Positions 45,810 through 54,949 of a DNA stretch of 64,000 nt are shown here, piece after piece. The notes beneath the pieces were generated by a model. That model made no database searches. It was given only the letters and a program-made list of their open reading frames with translations, and was not told where the DNA came from. Positions within the stretch are counted from its first letter, which is position 1; the number at the start of each line of letters is the position of its first letter. Source of the DNA: Notospermus geniculatus (taxonomy: Eukaryota; Nemertea; Pilidiophora; Heteronemertea; Lineidae); contig NMRB01001152.1 in NCBI GenBank assembly GCA_002633025.1, positions 15,657 to 79,656 of the forward strand, given 5' to 3'. The translations under genes and the position numbers were made by a program.

Positions 45810-46340
45810 TTTAGCTCACCTCTGTGAGGTGAGCTTTTCTTATGGCGTGTTGTCCGTCGTCCGTCGGTGTCCGTCGTCGACCGTCGTCCGTCGTCGTTAA
45901 CAGGGGTGGCACGTTTCTAAACCGCTAGGCTTAGAAGCTTGAAACTTGGCGTACAGGTACCCTATGGTAAAAACTATCTCTGGACGGAAACTTAGCGCTG
46001 CCAGTTTTACACTCTGGCCTGTAGGGGGCGCTTTGTGAAAACATTCTTTTGCCCGTATCTCCTGAATGCTGCTAGCTAGAACCATGAAACTTTTATGGTG
46101 GGTTCCTCTGATGAGACTTCATCACATAAATCCCGGGTTTTTGATTTGACCTACTTTTCAAGGTCACAGAGGTCAAAGTTCAAAATCCACTGTTTGGTGG
46201 CACATTTCGTGGCTATTTGACATAGAGGGTTTTGATTTGGTGTGAAGATATATCTAGGCACCCTCTACAATTGCACCAAATTTTGACCCAATCGGACTTT
46301 AAATACGGCCGCTAGGAAGCCATCTTGAAAAAAGGACTTT
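45810..46340 (-). repeat. Interspersed repeat (GTGAGCT family), inverted copy
   Basis: It begins TAGCTCACCTCTGTGAGGTG and has a run of GTCCGTCG, then the AGGTCACAGAGGTCAAA segment in the opposite orientation to 18,260 and 24,730. It has no gene. Confidence 0.65.
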
Positions 46341-46715
46341 GACCCATATCTCATAAGTAGGAGTAAGTTGGATGTTATAACCTTGCCAAATCATGTATCT
46401 AGGTTAACAGATTATCATTCATGTCATTCTGACTCTTTCATATGATAGGCAAGATCTATTCTGCATGTTTAGTGCCAAGTTTGTTGAGTTCTGATTATAG
46501 TTGTGCTTATGATACAACAGGACTGAATTGATAGCGAGGTTTCGCGAATCTGACGAAAAACGAAGTACGAAATACGAAATTCTACTTCATTTCCAGGATC
46601 TAATGTGTTTTTGGAGATAGTTGGTACCACATACATGACGTCCCTGCTGCCAGGGCATCTTTTAGCATCATGTAGAACTATGGAATCCAATTAGTACCAT
46701 GTGAAATTATTTTTT

Positions 46716-47470
46716 ACCTCGTAATTACGAGATTCTTGTAACTACGACCAAAAATATATAACACCAAAAATATACAACTAGAAAATCACCAATTTTTCCG
46801 TATGTTCAACAGCACGTTAGGGCCGAACCGTTCAACCGATTACTAATTTCTCTACCGATATGGAAAGATGAGGTCTTTTGCTAAACAATGACACTTGTTA
46901 TAGCTTTCAATTCCAAGTATTAATTGAGATACAGCCCCCGAAAAGTGACCACTTCAAGCCCCATTTCTCCTCGCGTGCTATCTGTTCCCCGGGTGCAATC
47001 TTCCAATTTAGTTTTTAATTCATTGCTCTGAGCAGATGGCACTGACGATCAAGTCTTTCTATTTTTGGAGATGGGTATTTGCATAAGGCGATCAATTACG
47101 GGAATCCTAGTAACACAGCCAATGAGAGCCAAGTGTCGGTTGCCATATTTGGCAAGCTCGTTAGAGTGCCATCTTATGGGAATGTAGTGAACCTAGCACC
47201 CGGGGATTTGCCTGCACGGAATGCCGAAAAGAAGCCTAAACAACCTATCTTTGGAGCGCTGTATCTCACCTATTTCGGGAAACTAAATCGCCAGACAATC
47301 TCATGTGGTAGAAAAAGACTTCAATTTTCGATTAAGACATAGAAACCACGAGAAAATCCCGGGCTGAATAGGTTATTTATTGAAAGAAAGTAGCCAAATT
47401 TGCGGTTTTCGAGTTGTATATTTTTGGTGTTATATATTTTTGCTACGACTTAACATCTCGTAATTACGAC
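46716..47470. mobile_element. ~750-bp element with CTCGTAATTACGAG ends
   Basis: The left end (CTCGTAATTACGAGATTCTT, AAAAATATATAACACCAAA) is inverted at the right end. The centre has an 87-codon plus-strand frame (47,079-47,342, VSVAIFGKLVRVPSYGN) with no recognised domain. It has the look of a non-autonomous DNA element. Confidence 0.6.
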
Positions 47471-47548
47471 ATAGCCTGCAGTTTTTTTCAGTGTCTGCTG
47501 CCACAACTGCATGGATAGAAAACTGAACGTTATTATATCACTACTCAC

Positions 47549-47578
47549 CCTTGCTTTCAGCGTGAATATCTTGTACTC
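47549..47578 (-). CDS. 30-nt linker microexon
   Basis: The exon has a TCCTTAG acceptor and a GTGAGT donor and encodes VQDIHAESK in phase 1-1. It is the third member of the 30-nt family. The flanks also resemble 32,160-32,240, so it was copied with its repeat unit. Confidence 0.45.
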
Positions 47579-47741
47579 CTAAGGAATTAAGTGGTTATAG
47601 TAAAAACTAAGGTCAATTATTACTTCTTTTATGAGATAACATCATGTCGCGTGCTGATCATGTAGAAGTTATTTTCCCTTGTTGAGAACATCAAAAAGCC
47701 ATTTTGTCTGGTGGGCAAACCTTGGCTCAGTTGGCTGTCAT

Positions 47742-48044
47742 AGCATGTTGTCTCTAACAAAAGAAATGAGAATGATGAGGCAGGTGGCCGAATCATCTTC
47801 TGCTGTTTACAACCTCATCTCTTTCTCCTCCCTCGTCCTTGGAACCCTTACAGACCCCCCACAGTTTGGCCCTCCCGAGAAGAAACAGTCTACAAATTCT
47901 TACCCTGGAGAAGGACCACCGCAACCAAAATTGCCAGCAAGTGGAAGGATTTCAATTTCAAAACAGGTGAACTATTACAAGTTGTTCATAAATCTTTTGA
48001 AAAATATCTATTTAAAACTAACTGTGGCAGAAAAAGGACGATAG
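47742..48044 (+). pseudogene. Fused repeated ORF (PPEKKQSTN plus YYKLFINL segments)
   Basis: The PPQFGPPEKKQS segment runs directly into QVNYYKLFINLLKNIYLKL. In the 4.4-kb units these lie about 1.2 kb apart. Intron-like sequence (TTTCAATTTCAAAACAG) remains at the joint, so a deletion, not a spliced retrocopy, made the fusion. Confidence 0.4.
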
Positions 48045-48492
48045 AATATTGCGACAACGGCCGCCGTAAAGAGTTTGATTTTTTGCGTTCCAACTCTCCC
48101 TCAGTCGATGAAATATTATCACGTCTACAGACTTAGACCAGCGATATTGGCCTACGGTACAGAATCAGTTTTAGGCCTTTCCAACAAAGATGGCGGTCTA
48201 ACAGTGCTTACCGTTCAATGGCGCTCGCACGCTTATGGTGGGCGAAGTGAATCATAAATCGCAATTATGGACAGTCATATATTCGAATTTATGTCTAGAC
48301 ACTAATTCGTTTGATCCAACCAATCACAGCACAGGAATTATTGTCAGTCAAAAAATATTTAGTGACAGTCAATAAATGGGAATTATTGACCGTCATATAT
48401 TGGAATTAATGTCTAGACACAAATTCGAACTGATGACAGTTAATAATTCATATTTATGATTCACCTCGCCGTCTCTGATTGGGTAAATCCAC

Positions 48493-48678
48493 TAGCCCTT
48501 TTTCAAAATCACGTGACGTCTTTGTGCGGAGCTACGTTTAGGGGCCCCGAGTGACGTCACACAAACAGCGCCATGGCATTTGGCGGTGCAAAAAGTCATG
48601 ACGCAGTTTGTGTGACGTCACTCGGGCCCCTAAACGTAGCTCCGCACAAAGACGTCACGTGATTTTGAAAAAGGGCTA
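48493..48678. mobile_element. Fold-back MITE (TAGCCCTTTTTCAAAATCAC ends)
   Basis: Near-perfect 75-bp arms contain CACGTGACGTC and GAGTGACGTCAC. The loop is about 35 bp. Confidence 0.85.
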
Positions 48679-48985
48679 TTAATATGACTCACGCGGCCTA
48701 CCATACACGCTGAACTGGTCAAAGTGAGCGGGCCATGGGTACAAACGTTTAGGTAGAATAATTGTCTGAGATGATGCGTTTGGTAGTGATATATCATACT
48801 TGGAGAATGAATGAATGGCCACGACGTCATGTGGGAGAGCTTTAGTCAGGTCGGGAATCGAACCCGCAAACTCAAATGTGAGAGACGCCATTGTAACGTG
48901 CACTATGCCACCAATGTCTCTGTACTTCCTTATGAAGCCGCGGTTGTCAAAAAAAGAAAAAAGTATTTATCTGCTAGTGAGATGG

Positions 48986-48991
48986 TTTATT
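48986..48991 (-). terminator. Poly(A) signal AATAAA, gene model IV
   Basis: AATAAA lies 46 nt after the TGA at 49,038-49,040 in the same UTR context as genes II and V. Confidence 0.7.
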
Positions 48992-49037
48992 GAGCAATAA
49001 CTACTCTCTACATCATAAGATTCGGGGTTGAAATCAC

Positions 49038-49159
49038 TCAGCAATATTTCCAGTTATTTTGGTCCTTGTCGGTGTAACACCATGGCTTCCTTCCAGGGGC
49101 ACACTTGTTTTTATACTCGACGCCTTTGTAGGTGAACGGGAAAACACACTTAGCGGTAC
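49038..49159 (-). CDS. Terminal exon: fibronectin type II-like domain and stop
   Basis: The exon starts after TTTTCAAAAG in phase 1 and ends TGA, the same 122-nt length as the terminal exon at 22532. It encodes AKCVFPFTYKGVEYKNKCAP, KPWCYTDKDQNNWKYC. The four FN2 cysteines are present. It lacks the SE tail of the other copy. Confidence 0.85.
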
Positions 49160-49831
49160 CTTTTGAAAAAAGCAATCGAATTCATTAAGTTTGCATCTTT
49201 TTATAAACGTTAGAATGCATAGTCGATAATGTCGTGACACATTTCTCGAGCCACCAGGCCACGAGACTAGAAATTGCTGCTGCGGCTTATGGTCCTAAAA
49301 AACAACAACACCGTGGTGGTTCAACTGTTTCCACTAGACATTTGTAACGTTTTTCAGTGTGGCCATTTTTCTGTGTGATTCCCATTGTTTGGAACACACT
49401 GGGAAACGGACTCGCTGTTTCTCTGTGTGCCGCTCATTGTCAAGTCGCCGCTTATTCCATCAACCTTTGTAATGTCACACTGACACACGGGCCTCACTGA
49501 AAAACGTTACATTTGTTTCCCGGTCTAGTGGAAACAGGCAGCCTCCTACAGGCATTGTGATGTGCTGATCATGAAACCGATATCAAGTCTCCTCATGGCC
49601 ATTTTGATGTGCTCATAATACCGATCGGTTGGCATGAGAATCTAACTCTGACATGTATTACAAGTAAAATACACTAAACATCAACATTTGAGCCCAAATC
49701 CGTAATTGCTAGCGCCACCTATGATGAAGTGACCACACTGATATGAGGCAACATCTAGCTGCCTGTAGGGTGCCTTTAAAGTCGAATTCGTCTTGCAAAC
49801 GAGGACGTTAGTAAGAAATCCGATCACTTAC

Positions 49832-49984
49832 CAACACAGTAACCCCATTTTCCGTCTTTATCATAATCGCCAGTTGTTGCACACCAACCATTAAGACACG
49901 CCGTCTCCCATTTTCCATTATATTTGAAGGGTATGACGCAGTTAGCCCCGCCTCCATTGCCCCCGGTTGTCGCGATCGTCTTGC
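49832..49984 (-). CDS. Fibronectin type II domain exon
   Basis: This 153-nt exon (51 codons, phase 1-1) has a TTTAAACCAG acceptor and a GTAAGTG donor. It encodes KTIATTGGNGGGANCVIPFK, GKWETACLNGWC, TTGDYDKDGKWGYC. It is a complete FN2 module with a Gly-rich leader; it lacks about four residues (the GKHGP region) seen in the 24442 copy. It is nearly identical to 61615-61767. Confidence 0.9.
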
Positions 49985-50083
49985 CTGGTTTAAAACAAGG
50001 AAATGTTACTGAACTTCCGTAGGCCTATCTGATATATCAGTGACCTATGAATGGGGGACTTGTATTTTTCCCATTTGACATCA

Positions 50084-50245
50084 TTAGGGAGGTTTAGAAA
50101 CCAAATGATAAACGTACACGTTAACGACAACGTAATTTTGTACCGAAAATGCAATATAAAATCTGTGAATGTGTAGTATGAAAAATAACCTTGTCGTAAA
50201 GTTTACGTTTTACGCGTTTATCGTTTGATTTCTAAACTTCCCTAT
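50084..50245. mobile_element. Fold-back MITE (TAGGGAGGTTT family)
   Basis: This hairpin lies in the intron between FN2 49832 and mini-exon 50689. It is present at the matching site 61,873-62,025 of the duplicate, so it predates the duplication. Confidence 0.75.
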
Positions 50246-50354
50246 TATCGTTCGATTTAGGTTTGACGCCGCACAAGTTTCACTCACAACAACTTTATAT
50301 GCGAGGGTGTCGCACGTCAGATGCTAGTGACGCCGTACGGTTTGCTTACAGAAT

Positions 50355-50676
50355 GAGGAACCCGCACTGCGGTTTATCCCGACAGGTCGGCGCTGCGAGC
50401 GATTGTACCGAAACGACGTCATTGACGTTGTTTTCGGTGTTGACGTTGCGTCATGAAAAAATTTCCTGTACATTTTTCTACTTAATTTTAAGAAAAAAAG
50501 GAATGAGTTTAAAAGAAAATTTCATCTGCTACACGATGATGTAAGTTTTACTGCCATGCGACCAACACAAATGGTTTATTTTCACGCCAGAAATAAATGG
50601 AAATAACGTTAGAAAAAAGAGATTTCGGTCACATCGCTCGCAGCGCCACGTTGTGACGTTAGTGTGCGGGTTCCTC
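50355..50676. mobile_element. 322-bp MITE insertion with empty site in the paralogue
   Basis: Inverted ends GAGGAACCCGCAC and GTGCGGGTTCCTC are flanked by AT on both sides. The duplicate at 62,130-62,140 reads CAGAATTGTAAC without it. The insertion is 12 bp into the intron that begins at the donor of mini-exon 50689. Arms extend to CGCTGCGAGCGA and its complement. No ORF is evident. Confidence 0.9.
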
Positions 50677-50688
50677 ATTGTAACTTAC

Positions 50689-50739
50689 TTGTTACACATG
50701 TTTCAGTCTGTGCGAACCATTTTTCGTCACCTTTGCATT
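50689..50739 (-). CDS. 51-nt mini-exon, type A (last of the array)
   Basis: The exon encodes CKGDEKWFAQTETCVT. Acceptor TTTTCAG, donor GTAAGT, phase 1-1. It differs from the A consensus in having FAQ after the Trp. It joins the FN2 exon at 49832 (CVTSKTIATT across the junction). Confidence 0.8.
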
Positions 50740-50991
50740 CTGAAAATGGAATGACGTTGTACGTACAATATCAAATGTGCACATAGATTGACTGTTATGG
50801 GTAGATTGTTGATAAAGAATAGGTATTAGCAAGAATATATATTCTTGGTATTAGTGCATTGCCTTGGGGATTGTGGAATGATCATTTTGTGGCCAAACAG
50901 TGTTGACGAAGACAGTACTGAACTGAACTTCCCCGTCAGGTGTCAGAGTACAGTTTTGTTGAAACGCCGCATAACATTTCACTCCCGGGTC

Positions 50992-51108
50992 ACATGAATA
51001 AAGACTAGCAAATGCTTTTACTTCAAATTTGTACAGCATTGCTTAGTGCATTTGTATTGCAAAATTCAAGTTAAAGCATTTGCTAGTCTTTATTCATATG
51101 ACCCATTA
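50992..51108. mobile_element. Fold-back MITE (GGGTCAYATGAATAAAGAC ends)
   Basis: The arms include ACTAGCAAATGCTTTTACTT and complement. The corresponding intron of the duplicate (62,430-62,465) lacks it and is shorter. Confidence 0.7.
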
Positions 51109-51176
51109 ATCGAGGGTGTCACACGTCAGAAGCTGGTGAGGGACAACTAAGTTTCCTTTACAGAATTGTAACTTAC

Positions 51177-51227
51177 TTGCTGCACATGTTTTAGCCTTTG
51201 CGTCCCATTTTTCCTCTTCTTTGCATT
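51177..51227 (-). CDS. 51-nt mini-exon, type A
   Basis: The exon encodes CKEEEKWDAKAKTCAA, phase 1-1. It is followed directly by another type A exon, the only A-A step in the array. Confidence 0.8.
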
Positions 51228-51379
51228 CTGAAAATGGAACGGCGTTGTAAAATATCAAACGCGTAAAACGTACGGGTAGATCGTTGACAAAGTGTTGGTA
51301 AACCGCATCATTGGTCTTGAAGGTTGAAGAGTGACGTCATTTTCTTTCGTAAAACAGGAAACCTTAGTTTCTAACTTAC

Positions 51380-51430
51380 TGTTCTTGCACTTGCTCTCCT
51401 TGACGTCCCAGACGAACGGCAGCACACATC
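51380..51430 (-). CDS. 51-nt mini-exon, type B
   Basis: The exon encodes CVLPFVWDVKESKCKN, phase 1-1. Acceptor CTTTCAG, donor GTAAGT. Confidence 0.85.
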
Positions 51431-51572
51431 CTGAAAGGAAGCCATGTTAGTACTTCCACGTCTCAGTAAAGCTCTTTCACATGTAAAATCTGTCCATTTT
51501 ATTAACCTGGGAACGAAAGCTATCAAAGCTCAATGGTGTCACACGTCAAATGCTGGTAATGTTGTAACTTAC

Positions 51573-51623
51573 TTGCTACACATGCTTTGGTCTTTCCGTC
51601 CCATTTTTGGTCTTCTTTGCACG
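51573..51623 (-). CDS. 51-nt mini-exon, type A
   Basis: The exon encodes CKEDQKWDGKTKACVA, phase 1-1; this is the consensus A sequence. The intron to the next exon is about 140 bp. Confidence 0.85.
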
Positions 51624-51787
51624 CTGAAAATGCAATGACTTGTAAAAATATCGAATGTCTATCTACACAGTTTGACCATTTAGACAGATGGTTAATAAAC
51701 CGCTGGTAAAATGCATCTGTAGTCTTGATTTTCGATATATGACTTCATTTTCTCTGGTCAAACTGGAAATCTTAGTTTCTAACTTAC

Positions 51788-51838
51788 TGTTCTTGCACTT
51801 GCCCTCCTTTACGTCCCAGACGAACGGCAGCACACATC
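51788..51838 (-). CDS. 51-nt mini-exon, type B
   Basis: The exon encodes CVLPFVWDVKEGKCKN, phase 1-1. It is one residue different from the B at 51380. Confidence 0.85.
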
Positions 51839-52091
51839 CTGAAAGACAGTCACATTCGAATGTTGATGAAGGAAGTATGTTAGACTGTACTTCCCGTCTC
51901 ACCCATCCAGTATATCAAGCAACCTCTGGATGGCGGAGCTAACATTTCTCATTTCACATCATCATAGACCTGTTTAAAAATCTAGATGGGAGCTCTAAGA
52001 CGTTCCCGGTACAGTAGTCTCACCAGCGAGCGTGTCACACATCAGACGCTGATAAGGCGACAGCGTTTTCCTTTACAGGATTGTAACTTAC

Positions 52092-52142
52092 TTGCTACAC
52101 AGGCTTTACTGTTAGCGTCCCATTTTTGGTCTTCTTTGCACG
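52092..52142 (-). CDS. 51-nt mini-exon, type A
   Basis: The exon encodes CKEDQKWDANSKACVA, phase 1-1. The ANS in place of GKT is the variable centre of the A module. Confidence 0.85.
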
Positions 52143-52405
52143 CTGAAAATGGAATGGTGTTGTAAAATATTCGATATGTCCACATAATGTTAACGGTTGT
52201 GGGCAGATGTAGGCCTATACCATTGTCTTGATTTGTGAAATGTTCTTTTTTATGTGCATCCCACTGTTATACACTGTATTGTTAACCCAAGGTCAGTTTC
52301 TTTGACACGCTTCACAACATGAACACTTTTCTCAAATCCGACGGGTTTCCCTAAACGGCCTCACATTTTCTCTGGTCAAACAGGAAATCTTAGTTTCTAA
52401 CTTAC

Positions 52406-52456
52406 TGTTCTTGCACGTGTTCTCCTTGACGTCCCAGACGAGCGGCAGCACACATC
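52406..52456 (-). CDS. 51-nt mini-exon, type B
   Basis: The exon encodes CVLPLVWDVKENTCKN, phase 1-1. Phe is replaced by Leu before VWD. Confidence 0.85.
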
Positions 52457-52608
52457 CTGAAAGGAAGCCATGTTCTACTGTTAGTATTTCCACGTCTCAG
52501 TGAAGCTCTTTCACATGTAAAATCTGTCCATTAAAGGCTATGAAAACTCAATGGTATCACAGTCAGATGCTGGCAACACTTGGATTTCTTTACAGAATTG
52601 TAACTTAC

Positions 52609-52659
52609 TTGCTACACATGCTTTAGTCTTTCCGTCCCATTTTTGGTCTTCTTTGCACG
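52609..52659 (-). CDS. 51-nt mini-exon, type A
   Basis: The exon encodes CKEDQKWDGKTKACVA, the same protein as 51573 with one synonymous codon change (ACT for ACC). Confidence 0.85.
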
Positions 52660-52829
52660 CTGAAAATGCATGACTTGTAAAATATCAAATGCCTATCTGG
52701 CTTCCAGTAGGCCTACGCTTGTATTGCGCATTAAAAATCTTAGTGTCAACACGGCTTTAGTCTGAGCTTCAGGGCTGTGAAGTGACTTCATTTTCTGTTG
52801 CCGAACAAGAGAACTTGATTTTAACTTAC

Positions 52830-52880
52830 TGCTCTTGCACTTGCTCTCCTTGAAGTCCCAGACGAACGGCAGCACACATG
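52830..52880 (-). CDS. 51-nt mini-exon, type B (first of the array)
   Basis: The exon encodes CVLPFVWDFKESKCKS, phase 1-1. It is the first module after the PAN/microexon pair, with DFK and CKS changes from the consensus. Confidence 0.82.
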
Positions 52881-53152
52881 CTGAAAGTTAGTGACATGCA
52901 ATGACGTCATCAAATTAGGCTCAACATTCTCTGACCAAATCCTATTAATAACTTTTTAACAAATTGGAATTTTTCAATGAAACAAAAAACACCTTGACCA
53001 GCATTATATCCCCTAAATTTCTTAAGTTGTAAAAAGTACGCGGAACTACATGTAGTTTTAAGAATCTTGGAGAAATGTCGATTTTCACTAAATTTTCACG
53101 TCCGAACAGCTCCTTTAGAAAAATTGCATACATGTACATGTACTTAACTTAC

Positions 53153-53164
53153 TCGGGCAATGTC
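53153..53164 (-). CDS. 12-nt microexon (HCP type)
   Basis: The exon GACATTGCCCGA has a TTTTTCAG acceptor and a GTAAGTT donor. It encodes His-Cys-Pro in phase 1-1 and lies only about 200 bp downstream of the PAN exon at 53368, the shortest such spacing here. Confidence 0.65.
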
Positions 53165-53367
53165 CTGAAAAATCAAAATAAAAAAAAATTTAAAATTATA
53201 AAACGACACCATATTGTGATATTGTGAAACGAAGTCCAAGATGCTATCTATCAATATAATCATTTCAGACACATAAAAAACGTAAACTTAAGCAGACACA
53301 TAAAAAAGTAGAAAAATCATAATAATAAACTTCTTACATTACTGAAAGTAACTAATTGAAGACTTAC

Positions 53368-53583
53368 TTGTAAACTGAGCGAAACCTTTTTCTCCAACGC
53401 TACTCAACTCTTTCTTTGAACACACGTGATTCTTCAGCCAACATTTATTTTCTCGCTGCTGGAATGACTTGCACTCGGCCAGCCTGCTACAGCGTTCACG
53501 GCACGTGGCGAGATCATAATTTCCACTCGCGTCTCGGATGTCATGACCATTGCAGTCAGCGTTCTCGAACGTGTAAGCACATT
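53368..53583 (-). CDS. PAN/apple-domain exon
   Basis: This 216-nt exon (72 codons, phase 1-1) starts ECAYTFENADCNGHDIRDAS and continues CRERCSRLAECKSFQQREN, CWLKNHVCSKKELSSV, KGFAQFT. It has the seven PAN cysteines plus the usual CWLK, and a GNYD insertion relative to PAN-b. It is the only intact PAN of gene model IV in view. Confidence 0.87.
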
Positions 53584-53609
53584 CTGAAACATTGTTACGA
53601 AGAGATTTC

Positions 53610-53772
53610 ACCTATTGTCCCCGGAGCCTTCGGTGGGGAACTTGAAAATATCGTCCGTCCGTCCGTCCGGCGTCCGTCCGCGTATGCCGTTCGGCGCAAG
53701 TAATCTCTTCCTCTCTATAACTTAAGAACGACTGCATATTTTGGGTTCCTATTTGGTGGGGGGATGTATGAT
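53610..53772. repeat. Insertion with GTCCGTCC microsatellite
   Basis: The segment separating the intact PAN exon from its truncated copy contains GTCCGTCCGTCCGTCC and an AT-rich flank. It may have been involved in the truncation. Confidence 0.5.
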
Positions 53773-53847
53773 GGGCCAAATTTCCACCCGTGCCTCGGAT
53801 ATCATGACTCATGCAGTCAGCGTTCTGCAGGTGCGTGAAAGCACATT
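53773..53847 (-). pseudogene. Truncated PAN exon (5' half only)
   Basis: After the TTTCAG acceptor the frame reads ECAFTHLQNADCMSHDIRGT, GGN and then leaves homology. It lacks the CRERC...CKSF core and a donor. It matches the start of the exon at 53368, so it is a broken duplicate. Confidence 0.75.
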
Positions 53848-54298
53848 CTGAAACATTGTTACGTAGACATTTCATTGTTGTCTCCGGAGCCGCTCGGCGT
53901 AAAAGAATCGACAAAATCCGATTCTCCACTTTGCCACCAGGGGGCCAAACGCCGAAAGACAAAAACTGTGATTGCGCCTTTAATATTGAACGGAATTTCA
54001 CCAAATTTTTATGGTAGCCTCATCTAGTAAGGGTACATAATGCGGCGTGCGATTTTTGAATTTAGTCGATTTTTCAGCCCTATAGGGGGCGCATCGTATA
54101 AAAACTACAAATATTCTCTTTTACTCTGTAACTTGGCAACACTCAACCTGACCAGATGGTAAAACTCCACATAACGAGGCCTAATTGCTGGCGTTTGAAG
54201 GATGAAGTTTCCGATCGACAGATTGATTAGTAACTTGATGCTGGCCGCGTTGTGGACATTTCAAGTGCTGTACTTGAGAAGACTTTTCTGATACTTAC

Positions 54299-54334
54299 TC
54301 AATATATCTGGGGATTCGGCGGCCTCGACCACAT
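54299..54334 (-). CDS. 36-nt linker microexon
   Basis: The exon has a ATGTTCACAG acceptor and a GTAAGT donor and encodes VVEAAESPDIL in phase 1-1. It lies upstream of the PAN exon at 53368, where a linker would be expected. It has no paralogue in this window, so support is weaker than for the 24- and 30-nt families. Confidence 0.4.
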   Translation of the reverse strand: MWSRPPNPQIY

Positions 54335-54660
54335 CTGTGAACATGGGACAATAATTTAGTTAAGGCAAAATGAACGATTTTACCTCAACATGCTCAACAA
54401 GATGTGACCACTTCCTTTAGCAAATAAAATGTGGCAAAATTTCACAAAATCAAAACTCTTTTCTGAATGAACTGTTCTGTGAAGCGTAACAAGTCATGTC
54501 ACTTGATTATCAAGTCATTTTTTTCTCTCACTGGCCGAGTTCGACTGAAACTCTCGGGCCGAGTAAGACTAGATTTTCATGACTTCAAATCTGAAGTACG
54601 CATGTCGAGTAGGAGTTCAGCCCGAACCGCTGCAACTCGAGTTACTCGAGTTGTTGAAAA

Positions 54661-54864
54661 ATGGCCTCCGCTATATCAGTACCAAATGATGACAACCGTG
54701 CAATGTTTTGGACAAAAGATCATAAACATCATCTCTTTCTCGTCCTTGGAGCCCTTACAGACCCCCCACAGTTTGGCCCTCCCGAGAAGAAACAGTCTAC
54801 AAATTCTTACCCTGGAGAAGGACCACCGCAACCAAAATTGCCAGCAAGTGGAAGGAAATCATGA
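54661..54864 (+). CDS. Unrecognised repeated ORF (PPEKKQSTN family)
   Basis: The frame starts MASAISVPNDDNRAMFWTKD and joins the shared segment LGALTDPPQFGPPEKKQSTN, ending GRKS. The start differs from the 4.4-kb copies (there MLSLTKEM...), so the shared part begins near the ISFSS/LFLVLG position. That boundary may be a splice acceptor. Confidence 0.35.
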   Translation: MASAISVPNDDNRAMFWTKDHKHHLFLVLGALTDPPQFGPPEKKQSTNSYPGEGPPQPKLPASGRKS

Positions 54865-54949
54865 TGGCCGAATAAACTGAAGAGGGATTCAATACAATGG
54901 ATGTCTTTCTTTGGTCTTTGATTCGAAGATGGTATCAACTCACTGAATA

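Larger units (their letters stand above)
48986..54334 (-). other. Gene model IV: linker-PAN-(B/A mini-exons x9)-FN2-FN2
   Basis: In transcript order: 36-nt 54299, PAN 53368, 12-nt 53153, then nine 51-nt exons in the order B-A-B-A-B-A-B-A-A, FN2 49832, terminal FN2 49038 with stop, and AATAAA. Every internal exon is phase 1-1, so the joined frame is open. The encoded part is about 350 residues and very Cys-rich. Anything 5' of 54,334 is unknown. It is the most complete gene in the window. Confidence 0.7.
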
